A stretch of 64,000 nucleotides of DNA from Sternotherus odoratus (GCA_032164245.1 JAVMKO010000010.1:24812189-24876188); one strand, 5' to 3'; shown: positions 36,424 through 46,548, numbered from the stretch's first letter. Translations and numbers: made by a program. Notes: generated by a model from the letters alone, not told the origin.

Positions 36424-37800
36424 TCAAACGCCATCTCGGGCACTCATAAAACTGTCTTTCAAGGCGTCCCTGAGGCGCAGGGCCTCACGGTGGGCTCTTT
36501 TACTTTCCCTGCTGTGTGGCTGCTCATAAGTAGCAGAAAGTAAATTTGCCTCTGCCTCCCAGCCCGCCATAAACGTTTCCCCCTTGCTCTCACAGATATT
36601 GTGGAGCACAGAGCAAGCAGCAATAACAATGGGGATATTTCTCTCGCGGATGTCTGAGCGTATCAGTAAGGAACGCCATCTCCCTTTCAAGCGGCCAAAT
36701 GCACATTCTACGGCCATTCTGCACTTGCTCAGCCTGTAGTTGAACAGCTCCTGACCCCTGTCCAGGGCTCCTGTGTAGGGCTTCATAAGCCAGGGCATTA
36801 GGGGGTAGGCTGGGTCCCCAATGATCACGATCGGCATTTCGACCCCCCCCACGGAAATTTTCTGGTCGGGGAAGAAAGTGCCTTGCTGCAGCTGTCTAAA
36901 AACCCTAGAGTTCCTGAACACTCGAGCGTCATGAAGCTTTCCCGGCCACCCCACGTACAGGTCGGTGAAACGTCCCTTGTGGTCAACCACTGCTTGCATG
37001 ACCATTGAGTAATATCCCTTCCGGTTTCTGTACTCGGCGGCCTCGTGGTCCGGTGCCAGGATAGGGATATGAGTCCCATCTATAGCCCCACCACAGTTAG
37101 GGAATCCCATGGCGGCAAAGCCATCTATTGTGGCTTGCAGGTTTCCGAGGTTTATAACCCGGTGTAGCAGCCGCTCGACGATTGCCCTGCTTACTTGCAT
37201 CACAGCAAAGCCCACTGTAGACCTACCCACCCCAAACTGATTCGCGACTGACCGGTAGCTGTCTGGCGTTGCAAGCTTCCAGAGGGCTATCGCCACTCGC
37301 TTCTCCACTGTAAGGGCCGCTCTCATTTTGGTATTCCTGCGCTGGAGGGCCGGGGACAGCAAGTCACAAAGTTCCATGAAGGTGCCCTTTCGCATGCGGA
37401 AGTTTCTGAGCCACTGGGAGTCATCCCAGACCCGCAGCACTATGCGGTCCCACCAGTCTGTGCTTGTTTCCCTGGCCCAGAATCGGCGTTCGATGGCATG
37501 AGCCTGCCCCATTGCCACCATTTTTGACAGATTGTCAGTCGCCCTACTTGCAAAAACGGCAGTGTCCCTGTCGTCCCCGCTGTGCACGTCAGTGTCCCTG
37601 TCGTCCCCGCTGTGCACGTCAGTGTCCCTGTCGTCCCCGCTGTCCTCGTCCATCTCCTCCTCACTGTCATCGGGTTCCAGAAAGCGCGGTTCTCCCCGGA
37701 TCGCATTCCTCCTCTGCAGACGGTGCAGCAGGAACTCAGCAACCGTGATCGAGGTCCTCACAACAGCCATTACTGCAGCCGTGGTGTCAGCGGGCTCCAT
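36424..37800 (-). CDS. PIF/Harbinger DDE transposase, intact (458 aa)
   Basis: Uninterrupted 458-codon frame. The order is an acidic N-terminus with a tandem repeat (residues about 54-82), a helix-turn-helix (TVEKRVAIALWKLATPDSYR, QFGVGRSTV, about 164-205), then the catalytic domain. The catalytic candidates are D241 (GAIDGTHIP), D329 (IGDPAYPLMPWL) and E365 (VECAFGRLKGRW); the D-to-E spacing is 35 residues. It resembles HARBI1 and plant ALP1-like proteins. It cuts and joins the element's ends with 3-bp TWA-type duplication. The ATG at 37800 is conserved in copy 2 (MEPAD). Confidence 0.92.
   Translation of the reverse strand: MEPADTTAAVMAVVRTSITVAEFLLHRLQRRNAIRGEPRFLEPDDSEEEMDEDSGDDRDTDVHSGDDRDTDVHSGDDRDTAVFASRATDNLSKMVAMGQAHAIERRFWARETSTDWWDRIVLRVWDDSQWLRNFRMRKGTFMELCDLLSPALQRRNTKMRAALTVEKRVAIALWKLATPDSYRSVANQFGVGRSTVGFAVMQVSRAIVERLLHRVINLGNLQATIDGFAAMGFPNCGGAIDGTHIPILAPDHEAAEYRNRKGYYSMVMQAVVDHKGRFTDLYVGWPGKLHDARVFRNSRVFRQLQQGTFFPDQKISVGGVEMPIVIIGDPAYPLMPWLMKPYTGALDRGQELFNYRLSKCRMAVECAFGRLKGRWRSLLIRSDIRERNIPIVIAACSVLHNICESKGETFMAGWEAEANLLSATYEQPHSRESKRAHREALRLRDALKDSFMSARDGV
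37561..37650. repeat. 30-bp tandem repeat in the transposase N-terminus (3 copies)
   Basis: Three near-identical 30-bp units encode SGDDRDTDVH repeats. Copy 2 has a single diverged unit, so this is an expansion in copy 1 that keeps frame. Confidence 0.9.
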
Positions 37801-37849
37801 GCTTGCAATGCTATGGCGTTAGTTCGGCGGAGAAAGGGCGCGAATTATG

Positions 37850-37995
37850 GGATGCCTACCCACAGGGCACCGCTTGTAATGGGGGTGGGCGGCGCGGAAA
37901 AAGGGCGCGAAATTTGGAAATGCCTACCCACAATGCTGCACTCGAAATGGTGCCTGCTGGGGGATCAGGGAACTGTGGGATAGGTACCCAGAGTG
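37850..37995. promoter_or_regulatory. Subterminal iterated motif, Harbinger copy 1
   Basis: Three spaced copies of a motif near ATGCCTACCCACA (37852, about 37919, and a variant GGGATAGGTACCCAGAG near 37977) lie between the transposase start and the terminal repeat. Copy 2 (39336-39460) and the MITE (4735-4760) carry the same motif. They are plausible binding sites for the Myb-like protein or transposase, or promoter elements. Confidence 0.5.
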
Positions 37996-38162
37996 CAACG
38001 CATGTCATGTCGACGCCTGCAAAAGTTTTGCAGACAGACACTGTCGACTTGCTGTGCTTAGCTGTGCGTAGTGAAGACACACAACATCGACTGTATACCG
38101 TCGCGTTCACAAGATCGACATAAAGGAAATCGAACTAATGCTGTAGTGAAGACATACCCTTA

Positions 38163-39178
38163 GCTAGGGAATTGCCTAGCACTCAAATGCACTCCCCTAT
38201 GGACTGTAAACCCCAAATTGTATTGCCTTGCGCTGCACAGAAAACTGTACAGCGTAAACTCATGAAATTCACTCCTTCCCTCAATGTGGAGGACGATATG
38301 CACAGCTTCCCTCCCCTCCCCAGTTATGGATTCCATAAACTGGGTTTAGAGGGGGAAAAAAAGGTTTTAAGTGATTATAAGGGATAGCAAACAATTCAAA
38401 GCAGATTGCTGAACAGATAAAACAAACATGCAAACTAAGCTTAATACATTAAAGAGACTGGTTACAAGTAGTAATTTTTCATCCTAAATGTTGTTTTAGG
38501 CATTTCTTTCACAGGCCAGACACCTTTTCCAGCCTGGGCTCAGTCCTTCTCCCAGCTTTCTCCTTATTTTTTAGATATTTCCAGCAGTCATCCTGTACAG
38601 AGATTCAGTGAAAAATGAGCCCCAATTAAGTCACTTCCCTGCCTTAAATAGGATTTACATATGGCAGGAATCCCTTGTTTCCCAGTTAGATCCCCACCAC
38701 TTGTTAGTGGAAAAATACTAGTAGTCCAAGATGGAGTCCAGTACCACGATCACATGACCCTGCAGTGTCAAAGCAGCCAGGTAGCAAAGATTGTTTGCAG
38801 CAACCCAGGAGATTAGCATCTTTAAAGTCCAAATCTCCCTAATGGCCCATCCAGGCTGTTTGCATTGTCTCTGGTGGGTGTTCCCCCGGTGTAAACCCAC
38901 TTATAATTGCGACAACGAGTTTTGTAGCACCTTATAGACTAACAGATGTTTTGGTTCATAAGCTTTCGTGGGCTAAGACCAACTTCATCCACTTCACTTG
39001 TAATTGTTACATAGTCAATATTCTTAACTTCAGATGCAGAAATGATACACAAATACAAATCATAATCTTTCCAAGGATACCTCACATGACCCATCTTGCA
39101 TAAAACATGTCTTAGTTATGTCATATTCACATCATAACAATATCTCTATGAAGAATTTAGGGTGTAGTGTTACACTAG
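38163..39178. repeat. Spacer between the two Harbingers; right half of the split older repeat
   Basis: The first about 540 bp (CAATGTGGAGGACGATATGC, AAGTGATTATAAGGGATAGC) continue the repeat interrupted at 33548. The rest holds a Penelope-like fragment (38911-38995) and AT-rich sequence. No gene was seen. Confidence 0.4.
38911..38995 (-). mobile_element. Penelope-like fragment
   Basis: It reads TTTTGTAGCACCTTATAGAC, CATAAGCTTTCGTGGGCTAA and ends near CTTCATCCACTTCA. The flanks TTATAATTG and TTGTAATTG suggest a short target duplication. Confidence 0.55.
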
Positions 39179-39511
39179 GGGTATGTCTTCACTACAGCCA
39201 TAGGTTGATTTCCTTTAAGTCGATTTTTTAAAGCAGACTGTATAGAGTCGATTTTGTGTGTCCCCACAAAGCACAGCAAGTCGACAGTGTCTGTCCGCAC
39301 AACTGTTGCAAGCGTCGACATAACGAGCGTTGCACTGTGGGTACCTATCCCACAGTTCCCGGAGTCCCCAGCAGGCACCATTTCGAGTGCTGCACTATGG
39401 GTAGGCCCTTTTTTCGTGCCGCTGACCCCATTTTGAGCGGTGCACTGTGGGTAGGCATCCCATTATTCGCGCCCTTTCTCCGCGCTTCGCTAACGCCATA
39501 GCACTGCAAGC

Positions 39512-40827
39512 ATGGAGCCCGCTGATGCCACCGCTGCTGTACTGGCCGTTGTGCGGATCTCGCGCACTGTTGTGGATTTTATGCTGTACCGTCTGCAGAG
39601 GAATGCAATCCGGAGACAACTGCGCTTTCTGGAACCCGATGACAGTGATGAGGAGATGGACCTGGACGTTCACAACAGGGACAGGGACACTGACGTTTTT
39701 GGAAGTAGGGTGACTGACTATCTGGCAAATTTGGTGGCTATGGGGCAGGCTCATGACATGCAACGCCGATTCTGGGCCAGGGAAACAAGCACTGACTGGT
39801 GGGATCGCATAGTGCTGCGGGTCTGGGATGACTCCCAGTGGTTCAGAAACTTTCCCATGCATAAGGGCACTTTCATGGAACTTTGTGACTTGCTTTCCCC
39901 GGCCCTCGGCGCAAGAGTACCAGAATGAGAGCGGCCCTCACAGTTGAGAAGCGAGTGGCGATAGCCCTCTGGAAGCTTGCAACGCCAGACAGCTACCGGT
40001 CAGTTGCGAATCAGTTTGGGGTGGGTAAATCTACAGTGGGGTCTGCTGTGATGCAAGTAAACAGGGCAATCGTCGAGCTGCTGCTACCCAGGGTTATAAA
40101 CCTTGGAAACCTGCAAGCTACAATAGATGGCTTTGTCGCCATGGGATTCCTTAACTGTGGTGGGGCTATAGATGGGACTCCTATCCCTATCCTGGCACCG
40201 GACAACGAGGCCGCAGAGTACAGAAACCGGAAGGGATATTATTCTATGGTCATGCAAGCAGTGGTTGACCACAAGGGACGTTTCACCGACCTGTACGTGG
40301 GATGGCCGGGAAAGGTTCATGACGCTCGTGTGTTCAGGAACTCTAGGATATTTAGACAGCTGCAGCAAGAGATTTTCTTCCCCGACCAGAAAATTACTGT
40401 GGGGGGTGTAGAAATGCCGATCGTTATCCTTGGGGACCCAGCCTACCCCTTAATGCCCTGGCTTATGAAGCCCTACACAGGAGCCCTGGACAGGGGTCAG
40501 GAGCTGTTCAACTACAGGCTGAGCAAGTGCAGGATGGCAGTAGAGTGTGCATTTGGCCGTCTGAAGGGGAGATGGCGTTCATTGCTGATTCGCTCAGACA
40601 TCAGCGACAGAAATATCCCCATTGTAATTGCTGCTTGCTCTGTGCTCCACAATCTCTGTGAGAGCAAGAGGGAAATGTTTATAGCGGGCTGGGAGGCAGA
40701 GGCAAATTTCCTGTCCGCTGCTTACCAGCAGCCAAACAGCAGGGAAAGTAGAAGAGCGCACCATGACGCGCTGCGCCTCAGGGACGCCTTGAAAACCAGT
40801 TTTATGAGTGCCCAAAATGGCATTTGA
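39512..40827 (+). pseudogene. Harbinger copy 2 transposase, one frameshift
   Basis: Two overlapping frames (39512-39928 and 39925-40827) align end to end with the copy 1 transposase. Around 39911 the sequence CCCTCGGCGCAAG is one base shorter than the matching CCCTCCAGCGCAGG of copy 1. The catalytic positions are still present (GAIDGTPIP, LGDPAYPLMPWL, VECAFGRLKGRW); the residue after DGT is Pro instead of His. AATAAA follows at about 40910. Confidence 0.9.
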
Positions 40828-41107
40828 GAACCTGCTTCCTTGCTCTGCTCAGCCCTAAGCCTGCCGTCCTTGCACCTTCTTTCCCTCCCCCCTCCCGATG
40901 CTTGCAGAGGAAATAAATTCACTATTTTCAAAATCATGGTTTCTGTATTGCTTCATCACAAATACAAATACAGGGGATCACTGGCAAGGTAGCCAAGAAG
41001 GGGTGGGTGAGGAGGGAAACCAGCAGTCGCAGTGGTGGAGGAGTGGGGGAGGGCAAGACAGCAGCTTTTACAAGTTTTTAGAGAAACTCAACCTGCTGCT
41101 GCTTGTG

Positions 41108-41531
41108 CTAGCTTGTGGGGTAGAGTGGGTCGGTCCCCGGAGCTTCCCCCCCCCGGGTTCTCACCCTGTGTCTGGGCGGGGAAGGTATGGGACTTGGGGA
41201 GGGGGGGGAGGTGGTTACACAGAGGCTGTAGAGGCAATCTTTGTCCTGCTGAAGCTCCACCAGACAACGAAGCATGGCACTTTGCTCCTCCATTATGCGG
41301 AGCAAAGCATCCATCCGCCGTTCTTCATGTTCCTGCAACTTTTCTGCTGCAGCTCTTGATTCTTGCCTTAACTGTACAATTTTTCCTTCCATTCTGTCTG
41401 CCATGCGGCCTCAGCGTTAGAGTTATGCAGAAGTTCGTTAAACATGTCATCACACGTTTTCTTTTTACGCTTTCGTATCTGTGATAGCCGGCGTGAAGGG
41501 CAAGAGGGAGGATTCAGAGATAACTGTGCAG
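41108..41531 (-). pseudogene. Harbinger copy 2 accessory gene, exon 2, frameshifted
   Basis: Acceptor TTCTTCAACAG at 41532. The frame set by exon 1 gives QIRKRKKKT and DDMFNELLHN as in copy 1, then meets a stop. The downstream part (EERRMDALLRIMEEQSAML) continues in another frame. It lacks the seven-residue repeat array of copy 1. Confidence 0.8.
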
Positions 41532-41939
41532 CTGTTGAAGAAAGAAAGGTATAAGGTTATGAGACACATATAGTCGTGGAGAACAATGGGATTACTATGC
41601 AGCGGGGAAACACAGTATTCACAGGCCTGATATGGTTTCTGTACAAGGTCATATTCCTCACCTAAAAGTTACTGGATCAGTCAAAAGTCACAGAATCAAC
41701 TTATGCATGAGAGAGCCTCACCACGGCTGCTGAAATCACCATGAAGCCGGCCCTGGTAAGCAAAGCCATACTCTTTACAGCAGCGCTCGGATATTCCAGA
41801 GTAACCCCACCCCCTTCCCCCCCACCGTGTGGCTCCCAGTGAACTGCGAAATGCAAAAACAAAACCAAAAACTCTGGCTTCGGGCTGGCTGCGGAAGTAT
41901 CCGCTTGTAGGCTCAAAACTCCTCTAACTGCTCTCGCAA

Positions 41940-42071
41940 CGGGCTGGCTGGGGCGAAGGGGGGGCTGGCGGGGGGTGAAGGGGGAGTGGTGGGGGCGAAG
42001 GGGGGGTGGTGGGGGAAAGGGGGGGGCTGGTGGGGGCAAAGGGGGGGGGGGACTGGCGGTGGGGGGGGGGC
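41940..42071 (+). repeat. G-run region before the third gene of copy 2
   Basis: Many runs of three or more G (GGGGGGCTGGCGGGGGGTGA and others) on the third gene's sense strand, just upstream of its acceptor. Copy 1 has matching C-runs on the plus strand at 35020-35060. G-quadruplex formation is plausible. Confidence 0.7.
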
Positions 42072-42111
42072 TTACAGGCTGTCTCGCTTGCTGTGTCCAG
42101 ACTAATTGCAG

Positions 42112-42424
42112 TCCGTATTTCAAACAGGCAACCATAAATGACATAACTCTACTTAGAATTTCTCTGAGAGATAGAGAACGCATGTTGTTGGAATTATTTC
42201 AAAGTCCTGGTCCATTCGCCACAATGCTATGCAGCTCAATGATACCAGACTATTTACTACTTTCGTGGCGTGGGATGGTCTCCTATCATGGGGGGCTGGA
42301 CAAGGCGGCTCTCCCCAGAAATCTGGTGCGGAAGATTTTTCGCTACCTCCTGGATAGCTTCATGGAAATGTCCATAGAGGACTTCTGGTTAGTACCCGAG
42401 TACATCAACAAGCTCTTTGAGTGA
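42112..42424 (+). CDS. Harbinger copy 2 third gene, terminal exon (unknown family)
   Basis: Exactly 313 nt, as in copy 1, after the same acceptor context (ACTAATTGCAG). It encodes KQATINDITLLRISLRDRER, SMIPDYLLLSWRGMVSYHGG and ALPRNLVRKIFRYLLDSFME, ending NKLFE; AATAAA lies at 42481. It is still open although both known genes of this copy are frameshifted. It is antisense within the accessory gene's intron (41532-42538). Confidence 0.6.
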
Positions 42425-42538
42425 AAAGGGACCAGACCAGCAATGAAAGCACGCCAATTCCTTAGGTCAAGTTAATCATTAATAAATGCTTTCTTTAAAA
42501 ATCATGAGTCATCTAATCCCTTAAAAAAAAACACTCAC

Positions 42539-43112
42539 CAGAGTTCCCTTCGCCAGCTTGGGTACCCGCTTGGGAGGGTTGGCAGAGTACCGGCTCCAGG
42601 GTGATAAAAAGCTCCTGGCTGTCTGGTAATAGTATTGTTTCTCCGTTTGCGTCCTGCTGTTCCATGATATTTCCGTCCTCCTCCTCATCCGAATCCTCCT
42701 CAGGCCTGACCATTATCCCATGGGTGGAGTCCACGCAGACCGGTGCGATGGTGGTGGGGGCGCCCCCCATTATCTGATTCAGTTCATTGTAGACCCGACA
42801 TGTCCGCGGCGGGCCCCCTGTGCGTCCGTTTGCCTCTTTGGCTTTCTGGAACGCTTGCCTCAGCTCCTTAATTTTCACGCGGCTCTGTTGCGCATCCCTG
42901 TTGTGGCCTCTTTCCAGAATGGCGTTGGAGACCCTGGCGAACGTGTTGGCATTCCGTTTGTTGTTGCGGAGTTCCAACATCACGGATTCCTCTCCCCAGA
43001 TAGCGATCAGATCCAACACCTCATGATTGGACCATGCTGGAGCTCTTTTCCTCTGGCTGGTCTCCTGTGCTGCTGAGCTCTGCATGGCGTCTTGTGATGC
43101 TGAGGTCTGCAT
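42539..43112 (-). pseudogene. Harbinger copy 2 accessory gene, exon 1 (open), Myb/SANT-like
   Basis: Open frame encoding MQTSASQDAMQ, RAPAWSNHEVLDLIAIWGEE and RVKIKELRQAFQKAKEANGR, with donor TCTG|GTGAGT in phase 1. The exon itself is intact, but the full gene is broken in exon 2. The upstream frame stays open without a conserved ATG. Confidence 0.8.
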
Positions 43113-43540
43113 GGCGGCTTGTGCTGCTGATTGCTCTGAATGGCGACTGAGCTGTGCAGCTGAGCTGGCCACGCTGACCAAACAGGAAATGCTATTCAAA
43201 TGTTCCCGGGTCTTTTCCTGTCTACCTGTCCAGAGCAGCGAGTTGAGAGTGCTGTCCAGAGCTGTCACAGTGGAGCAGTGAGGCAGTCCAGAGCGGTCAG
43301 AATGGAGCATTGTGGGACAGCCTCTGGAGGCCAATAACGTCCCATTCGTCCTCACTAGTCCACAATCGATCCAGAGAGGTCGATTTCAGCGCTACTCCTC
43401 TCGTTAGGGAGGAGTACAGAAATTGATTTTGAGGGCCCTTTAAATCGACGCAAATGGCGTCTGTGTGAGGATGGGTACAGGTTTATGTCGAATTAACGTC
43501 TCTAAAGTCGACGTTAAGCTGTAGTGGGGACCAGCCCTAG

Positions 43541-44451
43541 GAGTAAGATTTTAATGTGAAAGTTCATTTGAGGTATTTTACAGAACATTCCATCTAAGCT
43601 AAGCAACTCCTTCGGGGACGTTTATATTGGAATTCAACACTGACTTTCAGGAGTTTGAATTGAGTTAGTACACTGAGACTTTTGGAAGATTTGGGTATTC
43701 TATATAGCACTATACTGGCATCTATATTTCAGTATCCCCAGAACTGTAGTTTTAAACTGTTGAACATACTAAAGGCTTTCCATCCTCAGGTTCTTACAAT
43801 TTCCTGATAGAAGATTTATTTGTTTTGGATTTGTCTTGACTAGAATTTAAAGGTGAGTTGTCAGAATGAGTCAGCACATTTTAACCAACATGTTTTAAAA
43901 AGCCACCACGAGGCTTTAACTCCACCAGCTAGCATGTGTTGATGTGAAGCTTACATTGTCTACACTAGACTTTTAGAATGTGTATATTAGTATGTGTTAG
44001 CAAACACTTTCCAACCACACGCTTTTAAATTCTAGTCAAGATAAACCTCAGTTGTACCAAACACAATATCCCCTTGGCTCTGATATGATTTAACTTTTTA
44101 GTACTTAAGCAAATCTGTAGCGAGAGGAATCTGAAATGAACCAGGATCTGCCCAAATACCTGTATCCAGGAACAAGAATGTCACAATGCAGCCAGATGAG
44201 CCACTTATCAAAAGGAATTGCAATTTACTGCAGGTGATTTAGATTGCCTTTACATTTGGTATAGTCATTCTCATATATAGTACCCAGGAAAACAACAGTT
44301 CAAAGATAATCATGTTTTGATGGAATGAATGGCTTCTCTTCAGCCCCAGAGATACCGACATTTCATGTATTGTGCCCCTTAGGTCTTCACAGAGGGGACC
44401 CTACAAATCTGCTCCCTTCCGTTTGAAAGTAGGCCTTAGTAGCCGTATATA
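43541..44451. other. No gene recognised
   Basis: AT-rich sequence between Harbinger copy 2 and the tRNA-derived SINE; no exon or repeat recognised. Confidence 0.5.
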
Positions 44452-44654
44452 GGGGGAGGGATAGCTCAGTGGTTTGAGCATTGGCCTGCTAAACCCAGGG
44501 TTGTGATCTCAATCCTTAAGGGGGCCATTTATGGATCTGGGGGAAAAATCTGTCTGGGGACAGTACTTGGTCCTGCTAGTGTAGGCAGGGGACTGGACTT
44601 GATGACCTTTCAAGGTCTTTCCAGTTCTATGAGATAGGTATATCTCCATATAAT
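44452..44654 (+). mobile_element. tRNA-derived SINE, turtle (Cry-like) type
   Basis: The tRNA-like head has an A box (TAGCTCAGTGG, 44462-44472) and a B box-like GTTGTGATCTC (about 44500). A body follows (GGATCTGGGGGAAAAATCTG, GGACTGGACTTGATGACCTT) and a tail with GTATATC. This head and body match my memory of the polIII SINE of cryptodiran turtles. It is not a functional tRNA gene. Confidence 0.85.
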
Positions 44655-44882
44655 TATTCATGGCACTATTCCCTTCTGCCCCAACGATGCTCTCTGCATT
44701 GTCTGGGGAAAGAGGTTGGCTGAGTAGTGGTGTAAATCACCTGCCTTCTGGCCCTGTGGACATTAGCCAGAAAAGAAAATACATTTTGGGGTGCTATTAT
44801 CTATTCTGCATTCCCAAGGTTCCTGGGGGAAGCCACAGCCCAGGATAGTCCCTGATAGAGAAGTTGTGTTGGAGCTGCACTT

Positions 44883-44910
44883 TGGGGGGGGGGGGGGAGG
44901 AGGGGGGGCA
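44883..44910. repeat. Poly(G)-rich tract
   Basis: A run of G broken by A (GGGGGGGGGGGGGAGGAGGG-like). Open frames here are artefacts. Confidence 0.9.
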
Positions 44911-45775
44911 AAGCCAGTCTGGAGGAACAGGGTCTCTGCACTGATGGTCTTAGACCTCTGCAGTATTTGTATGGATTCTTGGGGGACCAATCAGTTTGGA
45001 GACAGATGGCTTTCTCCACAGGGCTCAAACCTTGACATCCTGATGACATGATGTAGAAGGAAGCTCTGTGAAGGAATCCTGATAGAGTTTTCCTCCTCTG
45101 CAGCCCACTCCTGTAGGTTATTCTGCAGGAGGAGATGAGCTAGGAAAATGTAATTAATGCTCAAGGAAGGCAGGAACAGCCATTTCTTGCCAAAGGTTAC
45201 TGAGATGAAACCTTGACTGGCTTCCTCCAAACATCCGCTGCTCTGAAGGACTAATTCAGTTGCCAGTACAAACACTGTAAGATTGCTATCCTTATTTTTG
45301 TATGTATTTTCAGTATAATCTGTGTACATTTCTGCTTGATCAGTAGTTAATGTGGCAGGTAGTAAGCATATGGTAATGTTTTACTTGCACAGACTATGTC
45401 AATTCCCAAATGTTCTTTGAAAGGCATCAGGATTGTTTTCCGATAAGCTAAGTGACTGCACAGTAATGCTCTTTTATCGCCTGACATTTTTATTAACTTC
45501 AGCATCAACAAAAGCTAGTCTTGACTTACCTAACAACTGTTACCAGGTAGCTTGTGGTCAGGTCAAGGTCAATTTGTCAAGCAGCATTGGCTTGTTTTTG
45601 ACAGCAAGCTGCTTCTCTTACTTTGCCACTTGGAACAGTTGTGCCTTGATTGTAGTCAGCATTAGAAAGAAGTGTAAAAAGCAAAATGAAGGGTGAAAGG
45701 AGAACAGCAAATAAACATATCAGGACTTGCATCTTTCCCTAATGGTGCGAGAGATTTCAATTTAGACTTTTTTAA

Positions 45776-45803
45776 AAAGAAAGAAAGAAAGAAAGAAAGA
45801 AAA
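45776..45803. repeat. (GAAA)n microsatellite
   Basis: About six GAAA units. Confidence 0.9.
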
Positions 45804-46548
45804 CTCCATTACAGATGAATATGGGGTGATGTCTGAGGTGCATTTGTTTAGTGGTGCTATCGTCCCTCATGCTGTTGCTCGTTCTTCCATTTTGTCACTG
45901 ATATAAATATTCTTGGATTTTGTAACTAACGGGACTATTTATTTTAACCATACTTTAGTTACATTATATTTCCTTTTAATTACATCTGCATATTTAGTTC
46001 TGCAGTTGAATTTTTGATTGTCCATATAAACAAGGTTTAATAGCAGATTTTTTAATGTCTTCATTTCTTCTTTAGTGCAGTCTTTTTGTTAGTAAGGCAC
46101 AAAGCAAAACAGTTTAATTTGGTACAGCTTAATCTAATTGCTGTGATAGCCTAAAATCAGGGTAAAACTTGTTGTAATAGTGCTGACACATGTCGATTTT
46201 TCATTTGCATGTATGTTTTTGTTTTACATAATAATATGAAGATTCCAAAATAGTTAATCAATACAAATGTGCATGGTTTACATTCAGAATCTTAGTATGA
46301 TATGATTAGCCTGAAGCAGAGTGTACTACATGTCAGCTTGGTACAGTTCCTAGATTACTGGTCTGATTCTGCATTTCAGCTCAAATCAGTGGGAGTTTTG
46401 AGTGGGCAAGGAATGCAGAATCAATTTGAATATGGTCAATATTTTTTCTCTTTTGTTTAAGGTCAGACCTATATTTAATGTCTATATCAAGAAGGAAAAA
46501 GTAACAATTCAAAAGTACTGTTAGTACTAAAGTTCCAGCCCTGAATGA

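Larger units (their letters stand above)
33549..38159. mobile_element. PIF/Harbinger transposon copy 1, apparently complete (4611 bp)
   Basis: The ends GGGCATGTCTTCACTAC and (complement) GGGTATGTCTTCACTAC differ at one of 17 bases. TTA lies immediately outside both ends (33546-33548, 38160-38162), the target duplication expected of this superfamily. It carries a minus-strand DDE transposase, a plus-strand two-exon Myb/SANT-like gene, and a minus-strand third frame inside the Myb gene's intron. Convergent poly(A) signals lie at about 36263 (plus) and 36300 (minus). No disabling mutation was found in the known genes. Confidence 0.9.
39179..43537. mobile_element. PIF/Harbinger transposon copy 2, decayed, opposite orientation (4359 bp)
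   Basis: Same gene order as copy 1 but inverted. The left end is GGGTATGTCTTCACTAC; the right end complement is GGGCTGGTCCCCACTAC, with several changes. TAG lies outside both ends (39176-39178, 43538-43540). The transposase and the accessory gene have frameshifts; the third frame is open. Confidence 0.9.

Noticed and set aside
35554..36443. Long minus-strand frames of about 240 codons opposite the Harbinger accessory exon
   Set aside because: Shadows of the repetitive charged helix; they overlap a gene with strong family evidence on the other strand.
44452..44530. tRNA gene
   Set aside because: The A and B boxes belong to a SINE head; the cloverleaf is degenerate and the SINE body follows.
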